Assembly: GCF_028682175.1 (NCBI RefSeq)
Contig: NZ_JANHKS010000024.1
Coordinates: forward strand, 1-64,000
Source: Pseudomonas putida
GTDB taxonomy: Bacteria; Pseudomonadota; Gammaproteobacteria; Pseudomonadales; Pseudomonadaceae
Length of the DNA stretch: 64,000 nt
Direction: 5' to 3'
A program made the translations under genes and the position numbers. Positions 27,410 through 36,949 of this stretch are shown piece after piece (position 1 is the stretch's first letter; each line of letters opens with the position of its first letter). The notes under the pieces were generated by a model that worked only from the letters and a program-made list of their open reading frames with translations, made no database searches and was not told where the DNA came from.

Positions 27410-28267
27410 ATGTTCGACTGGGACGATCTGCGCTTCTTTGCCACCTTTGCCCGTGAAGGCAGCCTCGCCGCCGCAGCCCGCACGCTGGGCGTCGAGCACG
27501 CGACCGTGGCGCGGCGCATTGCATCACTGGAGGCGTCGCTGGCACTCAAGCTGGTGGACCGCCGTGGCCGGGTCTACGAACTCACCGTCGACGGGTTGCG
27601 GGTCAGTGAATTCGCCGAGCAGATGTCCAGCGCCTCGTTCGCCCTGCAACGCTTTGCCGGTGGCGAGCATGATCGCATCGAAGGCGAGGTGGTCATCTCC
27701 TCGCCCCCGGCCTTTCTCGCGACCCTGATTGCTCCGAATATCGGCCGGCTGCGCGAGCGCCATCCTGGGCTGACGGTGCGCATGGTCGGTTCCAAATCCA
27801 TTGCTTCGCTGGCGCGCAAGGAAACCGACGTCGCCCTGCTCTACGCCCGCCCCGAAGAGGCCCAGGTGGTGGCCAAACACCTGGCCGACCTGCCCTTCTC
27901 GCTGTACGCCAGCGAACGTTACCTGGACAACCACACACCTGCCGACTATCAGTTCATCGGCTACGACCAGAGCATGGACCATTCGGTGCAACAGCAATGG
28001 TTGCGCGGCCATCTGGACGGTCGGGCGCTGGTGATTTCCAGCAATGACTTGCGGGTGCAGGCCCAGGCGGCTGCCGGCGACGGCGGGCTGGTGTTGCTGC
28101 CCGGCTTTCTCGCCCACGAGTACCGGCTCAAGCGCGCTCCGGCCTGCGACACAGCCCTGAGCCTGCCCGTCTGGCTGGCCTATCACGAGGACCTACGCAA
28201 CGCAGGCAAGATTCGCGTGGTGCTGGATTTCCTCATCGAATGCCTGGCGTCACCCGACCCCATGTGA
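27410..28267 (+). CDS. LysR-family transcriptional regulator
   Basis: The 285-residue protein has an N-terminal winged helix (WDDLRFFATFAREGSLAAAARTLGVEHATVARRIASLE), where VEHATVARR is a common variant of the usual recognition helix, and a LysR effector domain. It lies 98 bp upstream of the MFS gene in the same direction and may regulate it. It is divergent from the GNAT gene, with a 110-bp gap. Confidence 0.9.
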   Translation: MFDWDDLRFFATFAREGSLAAAARTLGVEHATVARRIASLEASLALKLVDRRGRVYELTVDGLRVSEFAEQMSSASFALQRFAGGEHDRIEGEVVISSPPAFLATLIAPNIGRLRERHPGLTVRMVGSKSIASLARKETDVALLYARPEEAQVVAKHLADLPFSLYASERYLDNHTPADYQFIGYDQSMDHSVQQQWLRGHLDGRALVISSNDLRVQAQAAAGDGGLVLLPGFLAHEYRLKRAPACDTALSLPVWLAYHEDLRNAGKIRVVLDFLIECLASPDPM

Positions 28268-28365
28268 ATTTTTTCACATGCCGTATGCGCCTGCGGCCAA
28301 TTCCCGCCCCTCATGCTGCTCTCTATCCTCGGCGGCAACAGAGAAATCCATGAGAGGCTTTTGCC

Positions 28366-29571
28366 ATGAACGTACAACCCCCACATTCGGGAAACCTGCC
28401 CATCTTCAGGGCCGCCTGGATCGTCACTGCGGTGTTCATCCTGTCCAACGCCGCCACCCCGCTTTACAGCCACTGGCAGCAGAGCCTGGGGTTCGGCTCC
28501 GGCACCCTGACGGTGATTTTCGGCTGCTACATCCTTGGCCTGCTGCTGACCCTCGCCGTGGCCGGGCAACTGGCTGACCACTATGGCCGCAAGGCGCTGT
28601 TGGTGCCGGGAGTGGTGATCGCCATTGTCGCCGCCTTGCTGTTCGAACACGCAGACAGCGTCGCCATCCTGATGCTGGCCAGGCTGCTCAGCGGGATTTC
28701 AGTGGGGATCGTGGTGTCGGCGGGCATGGCCAATGTGGTCGAACACGCAAGCGAACAACGCAAGCCTTTCGCCTCGTTGATTGCCTCCGTGTCGATGGTC
28801 CTGGGCGCAGGCACCGGGCCGTTGCTGGCAGGCGTGATCGCGCAATACGTTGCAGCGCCCATCGACTGGGTGTTCAACAGCGAAATCGTGCTGTTGCTGC
28901 TGGCCTTGCTGGTGGTGATGCGCCAGCCCGCTGTCAAGCTGGGCACGGGGCGCTTTCGGCCGAAGCTGCCATCGGTGGCCGCAGAACACGTTGGCATCGT
29001 GGCACGTGGTGTTTCGTTCTTCGGTCCGGGGCTGACGTCCACCTGTTTCGTGCTCGCCCTGGGGCCGAAAATGCTCGCCACCCTGCTGCACGCCAACAGC
29101 CCGCTGATTGCCGGTTTCATGGCTTTTGCGATGTTTCTCACCGCCGTGGGTGTGCAGTTTGCGGCCAAAAAGCGCGGCATGAACCAGGTGTTCATGCTCA
29201 GCGGCCTGATGACGATTCTGGCGATGGGCAGCCTGTGGACCGCCCTGCAACTGGGCTCACCGGCCTGGCTGATCGCCGCGGCACTGCTGGCCGGTGCCGG
29301 GCAAGGCTTCGGTCAACTGGGCGGCCTGACCCTGATCGCCCGGAACGTCGCGCCCAAGCGCCGTGCCGAGGCCAACGCAATCTTCAACATGGGCGGTTAT
29401 GTGCCAGCAGGGATCATCCCGGTGGTGACCGGGTACCTGATTGACCTGTTCAGTTTGCACGTGGCGATCAGTGCATTGGCAAGTGTGATCGCGGGGTTGG
29501 CGGTGTTGGCGCTTGTGGCGTTGTACCGCAGCCATGCCAGCCAGCGGTGCGAGGGTGTGCAGTCGGTGTGA
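28366..29571 (+). CDS. MFS transporter, probable drug/metabolite exporter
   Basis: The 401-residue protein has twelve predicted membrane segments and loop 2-3 motif A (GQLADHYGRK) typical of the drug:H+ antiporter branch of the major facilitator superfamily. The gene follows a LysR regulator, a common exporter arrangement. A long central segment reading GVSFFGPGLTSTCFVLALG fits TM7. Substrate unknown. Confidence 0.88.
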   Translation: MNVQPPHSGNLPIFRAAWIVTAVFILSNAATPLYSHWQQSLGFGSGTLTVIFGCYILGLLLTLAVAGQLADHYGRKALLVPGVVIAIVAALLFEHADSVAILMLARLLSGISVGIVVSAGMANVVEHASEQRKPFASLIASVSMVLGAGTGPLLAGVIAQYVAAPIDWVFNSEIVLLLLALLVVMRQPAVKLGTGRFRPKLPSVAAEHVGIVARGVSFFGPGLTSTCFVLALGPKMLATLLHANSPLIAGFMAFAMFLTAVGVQFAAKKRGMNQVFMLSGLMTILAMGSLWTALQLGSPAWLIAAALLAGAGQGFGQLGGLTLIARNVAPKRRAEANAIFNMGGYVPAGIIPVVTGYLIDLFSLHVAISALASVIAGLAVLALVALYRSHASQRCEGVQSV

Positions 29572-29577
29572 GGCGTT

Positions 29578-29665
29578 TCCAAGATCGCTCCCGCCGGCAA
29601 GCCGTGCTGCTACGAGGGGATCGACACAAGCCCGTAGCAGCCGGGCTTGCCCGCGGGTCGATCTT
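29578..29665. repeat. REP element after the MFS gene
   Basis: Two facing arms, CGCCGGCAAGCCGTGCTGCTACG and CCGTAGCAGCCGGGCTTGCCCGC, form an outward-pointing REP pair. It lies between the MFS stop and the promoter of the two-component system. Confidence 0.75.
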
Positions 29666-29736
29666 GAAAGCGGCGCATCCACAACGATCAGAACGTCAAC
29701 CGCGTCGGCACTGCGCCGCGTAGGACATCACTGAAC

Positions 29737-29793
29737 GTTTGCGCAAACAGGCCAGGAATGAGATATTCGCAACCGCGAACGATTCTCATAAAG
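29737..29793 (+). promoter_or_regulatory. Control region of the two-component operon: palindrome, inverted repeat and Fur-box-like site
   Basis: GTTTGCGCAAAC at 29737-29748 is a perfect 12-bp palindrome. Next, ATGAGA-N2-TTCGC-AACC-GCGAA-N4-TCTCAT at 29758-29789 is an imperfect inverted repeat. Its right part (29775-29793) matches the 19-bp Fur consensus at 12 of 19 positions by my count. The regulator start codon is at 29815, so repression by Fur and possible autoregulation are plausible. Confidence 0.5.
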
Positions 29794-29814
29794 TCATTTC
29801 ACCTAAGCCTCCCC

Positions 29815-30507
29815 ATGACCCCTACTCTGCTGCTGGTCGAAGACGACGCGCGCCTGCGCAATGACCTGGACCTGCATTTTCAAAAGCGCGGCTTTGCCGT
29901 GACCGCCTGCCAATGCGGCAATCAGGGCCTGGCGGCGGTGCAAGCCAGGCGTTTCGACCTGGCACTGCTGGATATCATGTTGCCCGGCATGGACGGCCTG
30001 ACATTGCTCGAAACCCTGCGCACGGAGGACGACACGCCGGTGATGCTGATGTCGGCCCTGGGTGCCGAGCAGGACCGCATTACCGGGTTTACCCGGGGCG
30101 CCGACGATTACCTGCCCAAGCCGTTCAGCCTCGCCGAACTGGATGCCCGCGCCAATGCGTTGCTTCGCCGGATGGCCCGCACCCAGGCGCCCAGGGTCGC
30201 CCGTGACGACGCCCTGGTGCAGTTCGATGACGAGGTGCAGGACGTCACCCATGCTCATCAACGTGCAGGGTTGACCGCTTCGGAATACCGGCTGCTGATG
30301 ACCCTGCGCGAGCACGCCGGTGAAGCCCTGAGCAAAGCGTTTCTCTATCAACAGGTGCTGCACCGGATCTACACCCGGCTGGATCGCGGGCTGGACGTGC
30401 ACGTCTGCAACCTGCGACGCAAGCTGCTCGCCGTGGGGGTCAACCACCTGCAGATTCAGGCCGTGCGCGGCCAGGGCTACATCCTGATCGACACGGACAG
30501 AAGCTGA
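29815..30507 (+). CDS. pfeR: OmpR-family response regulator, PfeR-like
   Basis: This 230-residue protein has a receiver domain with Asp10/Asp11, phospho-acceptor Asp53 (LALLDIMLPGMDG) and Lys in YLPKPFSLAE, then an OmpR/PhoB winged helix (about 130-228; DVHVCNLRRKL). It overlaps the kinase gene by one base. The order regulator, kinase, TonB receptor, esterase matches the P. aeruginosa pfeR-pfeS-pfeA-pfeE set, which induces ferric-enterobactin uptake. ATG 29815 is chosen because the domain begins there; an in-frame ATG at 29758 lies within the inverted repeat and lacks a ribosome site. Confidence 0.85.
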   Translation: MTPTLLLVEDDARLRNDLDLHFQKRGFAVTACQCGNQGLAAVQARRFDLALLDIMLPGMDGLTLLETLRTEDDTPVMLMSALGAEQDRITGFTRGADDYLPKPFSLAELDARANALLRRMARTQAPRVARDDALVQFDDEVQDVTHAHQRAGLTASEYRLLMTLREHAGEALSKAFLYQQVLHRIYTRLDRGLDVHVCNLRRKLLAVGVNHLQIQAVRGQGYILIDTDRS

Positions 30508-31856
30508 TGCGTCGTCATCCGTTGCTGTGGAAGCTGGCGCTTCTGCAGATTTCCTTCTGCCTGCTGCTGACGTGGATCATCTGGACCTGGGGCCTCTCGG
30601 CCGAGCGCAGCACCTATTTCCTGGATCAGGCGGACCGGCTTTATCTGGCCCGCTACGCGCAACAGGCCGAGCAGATCTGGCGCGATCAGGGTGCGACAGG
30701 CATCGAGCAGTTTCGTCATCGGCTGGCGGATGAAGAGAACACCTGGGTGGCGATCATCGGTCCCCATCTGGAGAGCCTGGGCACGACGCGGCTGACCGCA
30801 CTGGAATCCAGTCACCTGACCTTCATGCGCAAACTCGACTGGCCCATGAGCCGGCGCCTTCAGGATGAGCTGCCCTTCGTCAGCATCGAATTTCCCGAGG
30901 CGCCGGAACAGGGCCGGCTGGTCATGCAACTGCCCGAACGCCTGCTGCCCGGCGGCCTGACACCCTGGACCCACGTGCTCAGCCACGGGGTCATGCCGAC
31001 GCTGCTGGCGGCCTTGCTCGGGCTGTTGATCTATCGGCATCTGGTGGTGCCGCTCAACCGCCTGCGCGACCGCGCCGACAGCCTCAAGGCCGATGATCTG
31101 GACAGCGCCGGCCCAGGTTTGCCGCTGATGAACCGGCGCGATGAACTGGGTGAACTGGCCGGCGCCTTCGAGCACATGGCCGAGCGTCTGCGCCAGAGCC
31201 TGAACCAGCAGCGGCTGTTGTTGCGCACCCTGTCCCACGAACTGCGCACACCGCTGGCGCGCTTGCGCATCGCCCACGACAGCGATCTTGCCCCCGAGCA
31301 ATTGCGAGCGCGGCTTGATCTTGAAATCAACGACATGCAGCGCCTGCTGGAAGACACCCTCGATCTGGCCTGGATGGACACCGAACGCCCGCAACTGCCC
31401 ACTGAGCCGGTGCTGATGCTGTCGGTCTGGGAGGCGCTGTGCGAAGACGCCAGTTTCGAAAGTGGCTGGTCCCCCCGGCGCCTGTTGTGCCTGCTGGATA
31501 CCGACTGCTGTGTGCAGGTGCATCTGGACAGCGTCGCCCAGGCCCTTGAAAACCTGCTGCGCAATGCCATTCGCTTCTCACCGCCCGAAGGCAAGATCAC
31601 CCTCTCCGGTTGGCGCGAGGACCATCACTGGCACCTGTGCCTGCAGGATGAAGGGCCGGGCGTGGCCGAGGACGATCTGGAAACCATCTTCGTGCCCTAC
31701 CAGCGTCTGGACACCAGCAGCGAAGGCTTCGGCCTCGGCCTAGCCATCGCCCGCCGCGCGGTGCAGTTGCAGGGCGGCAACCTGTGGGCCAGTAACGGCA
31801 CGCCCGGGCTCATCATGCACATGACGTTGCCCTTAGCACATGAACACCAGCCGTAG
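30507..31856 (+). CDS. pfeS: Sensor histidine kinase, PfeS-like
   Basis: The 449-residue protein has two membrane segments (about 8-28 and 155-175) around a periplasmic sensor loop, then HAMP, the H-box LSHELRTPLARL (phospho-His about 243), N-box NAIRFSPP, and G-boxes DEGPGVAEDD and GFGLGLAIARR. It is a complete class I kinase. By gene order it should sense ferric siderophore in the periplasm and phosphorylate the PfeR-like regulator. The stop codon is the TAG of a REP element (CAG CCG TAG), so its last residue, Pro, is REP-derived. Confidence 0.87.
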   Translation: MRRHPLLWKLALLQISFCLLLTWIIWTWGLSAERSTYFLDQADRLYLARYAQQAEQIWRDQGATGIEQFRHRLADEENTWVAIIGPHLESLGTTRLTALESSHLTFMRKLDWPMSRRLQDELPFVSIEFPEAPEQGRLVMQLPERLLPGGLTPWTHVLSHGVMPTLLAALLGLLIYRHLVVPLNRLRDRADSLKADDLDSAGPGLPLMNRRDELGELAGAFEHMAERLRQSLNQQRLLLRTLSHELRTPLARLRIAHDSDLAPEQLRARLDLEINDMQRLLEDTLDLAWMDTERPQLPTEPVLMLSVWEALCEDASFESGWSPRRLLCLLDTDCCVQVHLDSVAQALENLLRNAIRFSPPEGKITLSGWREDHHWHLCLQDEGPGVAEDDLETIFVPYQRLDTSSEGFGLGLAIARRAVQLQGGNLWASNGTPGLIMHMTLPLAHEHQP

Positions 31857-32222
31857 CAGCATGGTTTGCTGGCGTCGGCGCCCTTGAAATCGCCCCGCGG
31901 GCAAGCCCGGCTGCTACGGGGTTTGTGGCGTTCGCGGGATTTGCGTCCCCCCCGATCCCGTAGCAGCACGGCTTGCCGGCGGGAGCGTCCTTGAAATCGC
32001 CGACGCCGGCGAGCCGGACTGCTACGGGGTTTGTGGTGTTCACAACATCTGCGTACACCCCCGATCCCGTAGCAGCACGGCTTGCCGGCGTCGGCGTGCG
32101 CAACGCTTGCGCCTGTGTACCTGCGACCTGTAGGAGCGCGCTTGCCCGCGACCGCGATCGTTCTGGCGATAAAGCATTGCCGGTCAGACAGCGGTCGCGG
32201 GCAAGCGCGCTCCTGCAAGCGT
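31851..32222. repeat. Tandem REP array between kinase and receptor genes
   Basis: CCGTAGCAG units begin at 31851, 31958 and 32067, a period of 107-109 bp, each with its inverted partner and a short GTTCAC-type linker. A GTAGGAGCGCGC-type pair follows at about 32129-32215. The array separates the sensor genes from the receptor gene, which has its own Fur-box-like site. Confidence 0.85.
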
Positions 32223-32265
32223 GTGAAACGGCGGAGTATGTTTAGAAAGTTAATGCGCTTTACTC

Positions 32266-32290
32266 GCAAAAAGCAGTCATTATCATTCGT
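32266..32290 (+). promoter_or_regulatory. Fur-box-like site upstream of the siderophore receptor
   Basis: CAGTCATTATCATTCGT contains two overlapping matches to the 19-bp Fur consensus: 32266-32284 (12 of 19) and 32272-32290 (11 of 19). The site is about 40 bp before the receptor start, in an AT-rich leader, which is the expected position. Confidence 0.6.
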
Positions 32291-32328
32291 GATCTTCCTG
32301 CGTCATGTCGTTCCCTCGGAGATCATCG

Positions 32329-34569
32329 ATGTCGTTGCGCCCCCTGCCCTCACTTGCCCCTTTCGTGCTGCTGTCCGGCTGCCTGCTGGCGGGCGCCGTC
32401 CACGCCGCTGCTGAACCGGAGCCATCCACCGCCATCCAGTTGCCTGACCAGAACGTGGTTGCCACCGCCGAAGAAGAGATCAAGCAGGCACCGGGGGTGT
32501 CGGTCATCACTGCCGAGGACATCAAGAAACGCCCGCCGGCCAATGACCTGTCGCAGATCATCCGCACCATGCCGGGCGTGAACCTGACCGGCAACTCCAG
32601 CAGCGGCCAGCGCGGCAACAACCGCCAGATCGACATCCGCGGCATGGGCCCGGAAAACACCCTGATCCTGGTGGACGGCAAACCGGTCGGCAGCCGCAAT
32701 TCGGTGCGCTACGGCTGGCGTGGCGAGCGCGACAGCCGCGGCGACACCAACTGGGTGCCGGCCGATCAGGTCGAGCGCATCGAAGTCATCCGCGGCCCGG
32801 CTGCGGCGCGTTATGGCAACGGTGCCGCAGGCGGCGTGATCAACATCATCACCAAGAAGGCCGGGACCCAGACCCACGGCAGCGCCACGGTCTATACCTC
32901 GTTCCCGACACACAAGGACGAAGGCGCCACCAAGCGCATGAACTTCGGCCTGAGCGGCCCGCTGACCGACACCCTCAGCTACCGGGTGTACGGCAACGTC
33001 GCCAAGACCGATGCCGACGACGCCGACATCAACGAAGGCCACGAGTCCCTGCGCACCGGCAACCAGATCGGCACCCTGCCCGCTGGCCGCGAAGGCGTAC
33101 GCAACAAGGACGTCAACGGCCTGCTCAGCTGGCACCTGACGCCCGAGCAGACCCTGGAATTCGAAGCCGGCTTCAGCCGCCAGGGCAACATCTACACCGG
33201 CGACACCCAGAACACCAACAGCAACGCCACGGTGAAGAACCTGCTGGGCCACGAAACCAACCGCACCTACCGCGAAACCTACTCGGTGACCCATCGCGGC
33301 GACTGGGATTTCGGCAGCACCCTGGCCTACCTGCAATACGAGAAGACCCGCAACCGGCGGATCAACGAAGGCCTGGCGGGCGGCACCGAAGGCATCTTCA
33401 GCAACAGCGATTTCTACACCGCCACCCTCCACGACCTGACTGCCCATGGCGAGGTCAACCTGCCGCTGCACGCAGGCGTGGACCAGACCCTGACCCTGGG
33501 CAGCGAATGGGTCGAGCAGAAACTCGACGACCCGAGCGCCAACACCCAGACCACCAGCGAAGGCGGCGCCGTCAGCGGCCTGGCCAGTACCGGCCGTGAC
33601 ACCACCTCCGAAGCGCACATCTTCTCGCTGTTCGCCGAAGACAACATCGAGCTGTTCGAAGGCACCATGCTCACCCCGGGCCTGCGCTTCGATCACCACG
33701 ACATCGTCGGCGATAACTGGAGCCCGTCGCTGAACCTGTCGCACCAATTGACCGACACCCTCACCCTCAAGGCCGGTATCGCCCGCGCCTACAAAGCGCC
33801 GAACCTGTATCAGCTCAACCCCAACTACCTGCTCTACAGCCGCGGCCAGGGTTGCTACGGCCAGACCACCAGTTGCTACCTGCAAGGCAACGACAGCCTC
33901 AAGGCCGAAACCAGCGTCAACAAGGAACTGGGCATCGAGTACAAGGCCAATGGCTGGGTCGCGGGCCTGACGTACTTCCGCAACGACTACAAGAACAAGA
34001 TCGAGTCGGGCCTGTCCCCGGTCGGCAGCGCCACCGGCGGCACCGGCACCTATGCCAACGCGGCGGTGTATCAGTGGGAGAACGTGCCCAAGGCCCTGGT
34101 CGAGGGACTTGAGGGCAACCTGACGATTCCGTTGGCCGAGGCGCTGACGTGGAACAACAATTTCACCTACATGCTGCAATCGAAAAACAAGGAAACCGGC
34201 GATGTGCTGTCGGTGACGCCCAAGTACACCCTCAACTCGATGCTCGACTGGCAGGCCACCAACGACCTGTCGTTCCAGGCCAGCGTTGCGTGGTACGGCA
34301 AACAGAAGCCGAAGAAATACGACTATCACGGCGCGCGGGTCACCGGCAGTTCCAACAACCAGCTGTCGCCGTACGCCATCGCAGGTGTCAGCGGCACCTA
34401 CGCCATCACCAAAAACCTGAGCCTGACCACCGGCGTCGACAACCTGTTCGACAAGCGCCTGTTCCGTGAGGGCAACGCCCAGGGCGTGGCCAACATCGAA
34501 GGTGCGGGCGCGGCGACCTACAACGAGCCTGGCCGCACGCTGTACACCAGCCTGACTGCATCGTTCTGA
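32329..34569 (+). CDS. pfeA: TonB-dependent catecholate siderophore receptor (ferric enterobactin type)
   Basis: The 746-residue outer-membrane protein has a signal peptide (ending about VHAAA), then a plug domain with 'IDIRGMGPENTLILVDGKPVGSRNSVRYGWRGERDSRGDTNWVP', which is strongly FepA/PfeA-like, 'IEVIRGPAAARYGNGAAGGVINI', and a 22-strand barrel ending in Phe (LTASF). It imports ferric enterobactin-like siderophores using TonB energy. GGAG lies about 8 bp before ATG 32329; the ATG at 32305 would add eight residues. A Fur-box-like site lies upstream and an esterase gene follows after 18 bp. Confidence 0.92.
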   Translation: MSLRPLPSLAPFVLLSGCLLAGAVHAAAEPEPSTAIQLPDQNVVATAEEEIKQAPGVSVITAEDIKKRPPANDLSQIIRTMPGVNLTGNSSSGQRGNNRQIDIRGMGPENTLILVDGKPVGSRNSVRYGWRGERDSRGDTNWVPADQVERIEVIRGPAAARYGNGAAGGVINIITKKAGTQTHGSATVYTSFPTHKDEGATKRMNFGLSGPLTDTLSYRVYGNVAKTDADDADINEGHESLRTGNQIGTLPAGREGVRNKDVNGLLSWHLTPEQTLEFEAGFSRQGNIYTGDTQNTNSNATVKNLLGHETNRTYRETYSVTHRGDWDFGSTLAYLQYEKTRNRRINEGLAGGTEGIFSNSDFYTATLHDLTAHGEVNLPLHAGVDQTLTLGSEWVEQKLDDPSANTQTTSEGGAVSGLASTGRDTTSEAHIFSLFAEDNIELFEGTMLTPGLRFDHHDIVGDNWSPSLNLSHQLTDTLTLKAGIARAYKAPNLYQLNPNYLLYSRGQGCYGQTTSCYLQGNDSLKAETSVNKELGIEYKANGWVAGLTYFRNDYKNKIESGLSPVGSATGGTGTYANAAVYQWENVPKALVEGLEGNLTIPLAEALTWNNNFTYMLQSKNKETGDVLSVTPKYTLNSMLDWQATNDLSFQASVAWYGKQKPKKYDYHGARVTGSSNNQLSPYAIAGVSGTYAITKNLSLTTGVDNLFDKRLFREGNAQGVANIEGAGAATYNEPGRTLYTSLTASF

Positions 34570-34587
34570 ACCTGACGAGACCGCCTG

Positions 34588-35472
34588 ATGAACCTTTTGC
34601 CAAGACCTCTGGCGCTCGTCCTGCTGCTGACTGTGCCCGGGTTAACCACCCTGGCGCGGCCCGCACCGGACCAGCCGATGGACACGCAGATCCTGGAGCG
34701 CCAGGACCTGCCCTACAGCTTCACCTCGTTCGATCTGGATTCAGTCGATGGCGAGCGCCATTACCGGATCTGGGTCGGCAAGCCGCACAGGGCGGCACCT
34801 GTCCAGGGTTATCCCTCGTTGTGGATGCTCGATGGCAACGCGGCGTTGGGTGCGTTCGACGAGGCTGCGCTGAAGAAGCTGGCGCAGGGACAGGCGCCTG
34901 TGCTGATCGCCATCGGCTACCAGACGCCGCTGCGCATCGAGCGTAATGCCCGCACAATGGACTACACCCCGCAGCGTCCGGGTGCCGCAACCCAGACCGA
35001 TCCGTTGACCCAGGTGCCCAGCGGCGGCGCCGACCGGTTTCTCGACCTGCTGCGCGACCGGATCCGGCCGCAGGTGGCCGGGCAGTTCAAGCTCGACGAG
35101 CATGAGCAGACGCTGTGGGGCCATTCCTATGGCGGGCTGCTGGTGCTGCACACGCTGTTCACCCGCCCGCTGCTGTTCAACCACTATGCGGCGGCGAGCC
35201 CGTCGTTGTGGTGGGACGAGAAGCTGATCGAGGAGGAAAGCGGACAACTGCGCACGCCCCACGCCAGCCTGCTGCTGATGCGCGGCAGCGCCGAGCCCGC
35301 CACCCCGCAAGCGACGCCGGCGGCCGGTGCGGATCGGCTGGCCAGGCAACTGGTTGAAAGGCTCAAGGGGATTGCAGGGTTGAAGCTTGAGTACCACAGC
35401 TTCGATGGCATGAGCCACGGCCAGACCTTGCCGGCTTCGCTTGAGTATGTGATGGAGCGGTATTATCCGTAG
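34588..35472 (+). CDS. Periplasmic alpha/beta-hydrolase, siderophore esterase (PfeE/IroE-like)
   Basis: The 294-residue protein has an N-terminal signal sequence (LALVLLLTVPGLTTLARPA) and the esterase D/Fes-like fold. The nucleophile elbow is GHSYGG (about 176) and the likely catalytic His is in SFDGMSHGQTLP near the C-terminus. Enzymes encoded next to PfeA hydrolyse ferric enterobactin in the periplasm to release iron. It follows the receptor by 18 bp and is probably cotranscribed. Its end, TAT CCG TAG, is supplied by a REP element, as for the kinase. Confidence 0.88.
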   Translation: MNLLPRPLALVLLLTVPGLTTLARPAPDQPMDTQILERQDLPYSFTSFDLDSVDGERHYRIWVGKPHRAAPVQGYPSLWMLDGNAALGAFDEAALKKLAQGQAPVLIAIGYQTPLRIERNARTMDYTPQRPGAATQTDPLTQVPSGGADRFLDLLRDRIRPQVAGQFKLDEHEQTLWGHSYGGLLVLHTLFTRPLLFNHYAAASPSLWWDEKLIEEESGQLRTPHASLLLMRGSAEPATPQATPAAGADRLARQLVERLKGIAGLKLEYHSFDGMSHGQTLPASLEYVMERYYP

Positions 35473-35935
35473 CGGCAGGGCTTGCTCACGGTGACGCCCA
35501 TTAAATCGCCCCCGCGGGCAAGCCCGGCTGCTACGGGATCTGTGGTGCTCACAGGACTTGCGTACCCCCCGATTCCGTAGCAGCACGGCTTGCCGGCGGG
35601 GGCGTCATTGAGATCGCCGACGCCGGCGAGCCGGACTGCTACCCGGTTTGTGGCTGTCACAAGATATGCGTACCCCCCGATCCCGTAGCAGCACGGCTTG
35701 CCGGCGGGGGCGCCCTTGAGATCGCCGACGCCGGCAAGCCGGACTGCTACGGGGTTTGGGGTGTTCACGGGGTTGGTGTGCACCCGCAGGTCCGTAGCAG
35801 CACGGCTTGCCGGCGGGGGCCTCCTCGAGATCGCCGACGCCGGCAAGCCGGACTGCTACGGGGTTTGGGGTGTTCACGGGGTTGGTGTGCACCCGCAGGT
35901 CCGTAGCAGTCCGGCTTGCCGGCGTCAGCGCGCTT
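35467..35935. repeat. Tandem array of five REP units with 108-109-bp period
   Basis: CCGTAG starts occur at 35467, 35575, 35683, 35792 and 35901. Units three and four are nearly identical over their full length, including the linker GGGGTTGGTGTGCACCCGCAGGT. The last unit lacks a normal partner arm and runs into the LysR gene. This is the largest gene-free repeat block in the window. Confidence 0.88.
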
Positions 35936-35942
35936 GAGTTCG

Positions 35943-36851
35943 CTACCGGCCTTCCTGGGTGGCCGCCCATTCGCGCACGGCTTCGGCAAACAATCGCAAG
36001 GCCGTTGGCGGATGGCGGTTGGCCGGGTAATACAGGCAATGGGCGGGGTAGGTCGGGCCCCACTCCGGCAACACCTGCACCAGACGCCCGGCCTCAAGGT
36101 GCCCACTCACCTGGTCCAGCGGCACCCAGCCAATCCCGACCCCGGCCAGCGCCGCTTCGATCATCAGATTGAGGTTGTCCAGGGTGATCGGCCCGTCGAC
36201 ATCCAGGCTCGTACTCTGCTCCTGGTATTGCATGTCCCAGCGAAACAGCGCACCACTGGCAAAACGAAAACGGATGCAACGGTGCTGCCTCAGATCCTGC
36301 GGCGTCACCGGCGCTGGATGACGCGCCAGATAATCGGGCGACGCCACCGCACCAAACACCATCTGCGCACCGAAACGCACGGCGATCATGTCCTTGGGTA
36401 CATCATCGAGAATACGGATCCCGGCATCGAACCCCTCCCCCACGATGTCCAGCAGCTTGCCGTCGGCGATGAACTCCAGGTGGATGTGCGGATACTTCGC
36501 CAGAAAACCCGGCACCACGTGCCGCACCAGCGGACGAAACGCCGATTCCGAAGCGCTGATACGAATCGAACCTGACGGCGTATTGCGCGCCGAAGTGACC
36601 TCGTTGACCACATTGGTCAGGTCAACGAGCAACGGGCGCACGCCCTGAAGCAACTGCGCACCCGCCTCGGTCAACTTCACCGAGCGCGTGGTGCGGTTGA
36701 ACAGGCGCATCTCCAGACGCGCCTCAAGGTTGCGCATCGAATGGCTCAGCGCCGAAGGCGAAACCCCCAGTATCCGGGCCGCACCACTGAAACTCTGGTG
36801 CTCGGCAATCGCGATGAAGGCAGTCAGCTCGGGCAAGTCGGCACGAATCAT
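35943..36851 (-). CDS. LysR-family transcriptional regulator
   Basis: The 302-residue protein has a winged helix (LPELTAFIAIAEHQSFSGAARILGVSPSALSHSMRNLEARLEMRLFNRTTRSVKLT) followed by a full effector-binding domain. It is divergent from the aldo/keto reductase gene at 36950, sharing a 98-bp promoter, the classic LysR arrangement. It most likely controls that reductase. The start is ATG 36851. Confidence 0.93.
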   Translation of the reverse strand: MIRADLPELTAFIAIAEHQSFSGAARILGVSPSALSHSMRNLEARLEMRLFNRTTRSVKLTEAGAQLLQGVRPLLVDLTNVVNEVTSARNTPSGSIRISASESAFRPLVRHVVPGFLAKYPHIHLEFIADGKLLDIVGEGFDAGIRILDDVPKDMIAVRFGAQMVFGAVASPDYLARHPAPVTPQDLRQHRCIRFRFASGALFRWDMQYQEQSTSLDVDGPITLDNLNLMIEAALAGVGIGWVPLDQVSGHLEAGRLVQVLPEWGPTYPAHCLYYPANRHPPTALRLFAEAVREWAATQEGR

Positions 36852-36949
36852 TTATGAATTTTCCTCATGTACTCATGCAGCCTATGGCAGATTGTTGAGG
36901 ATGGTACAGGAATATAAGGTGTGTTGAATGCCAATCGAGGAGACAACAG

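Noticed and set aside
32350..34329. 659-residue open frame on the minus strand
   Set aside because: It is antisense to the siderophore receptor, whose signal peptide, plug and barrel are unmistakable.
35467..35935. CRISPR-like regular repeats
   Set aside because: The period is about 108 bp, the units are themselves inverted repeats with REP cores, the linkers are repeated rather than unique, and no cas gene is present.
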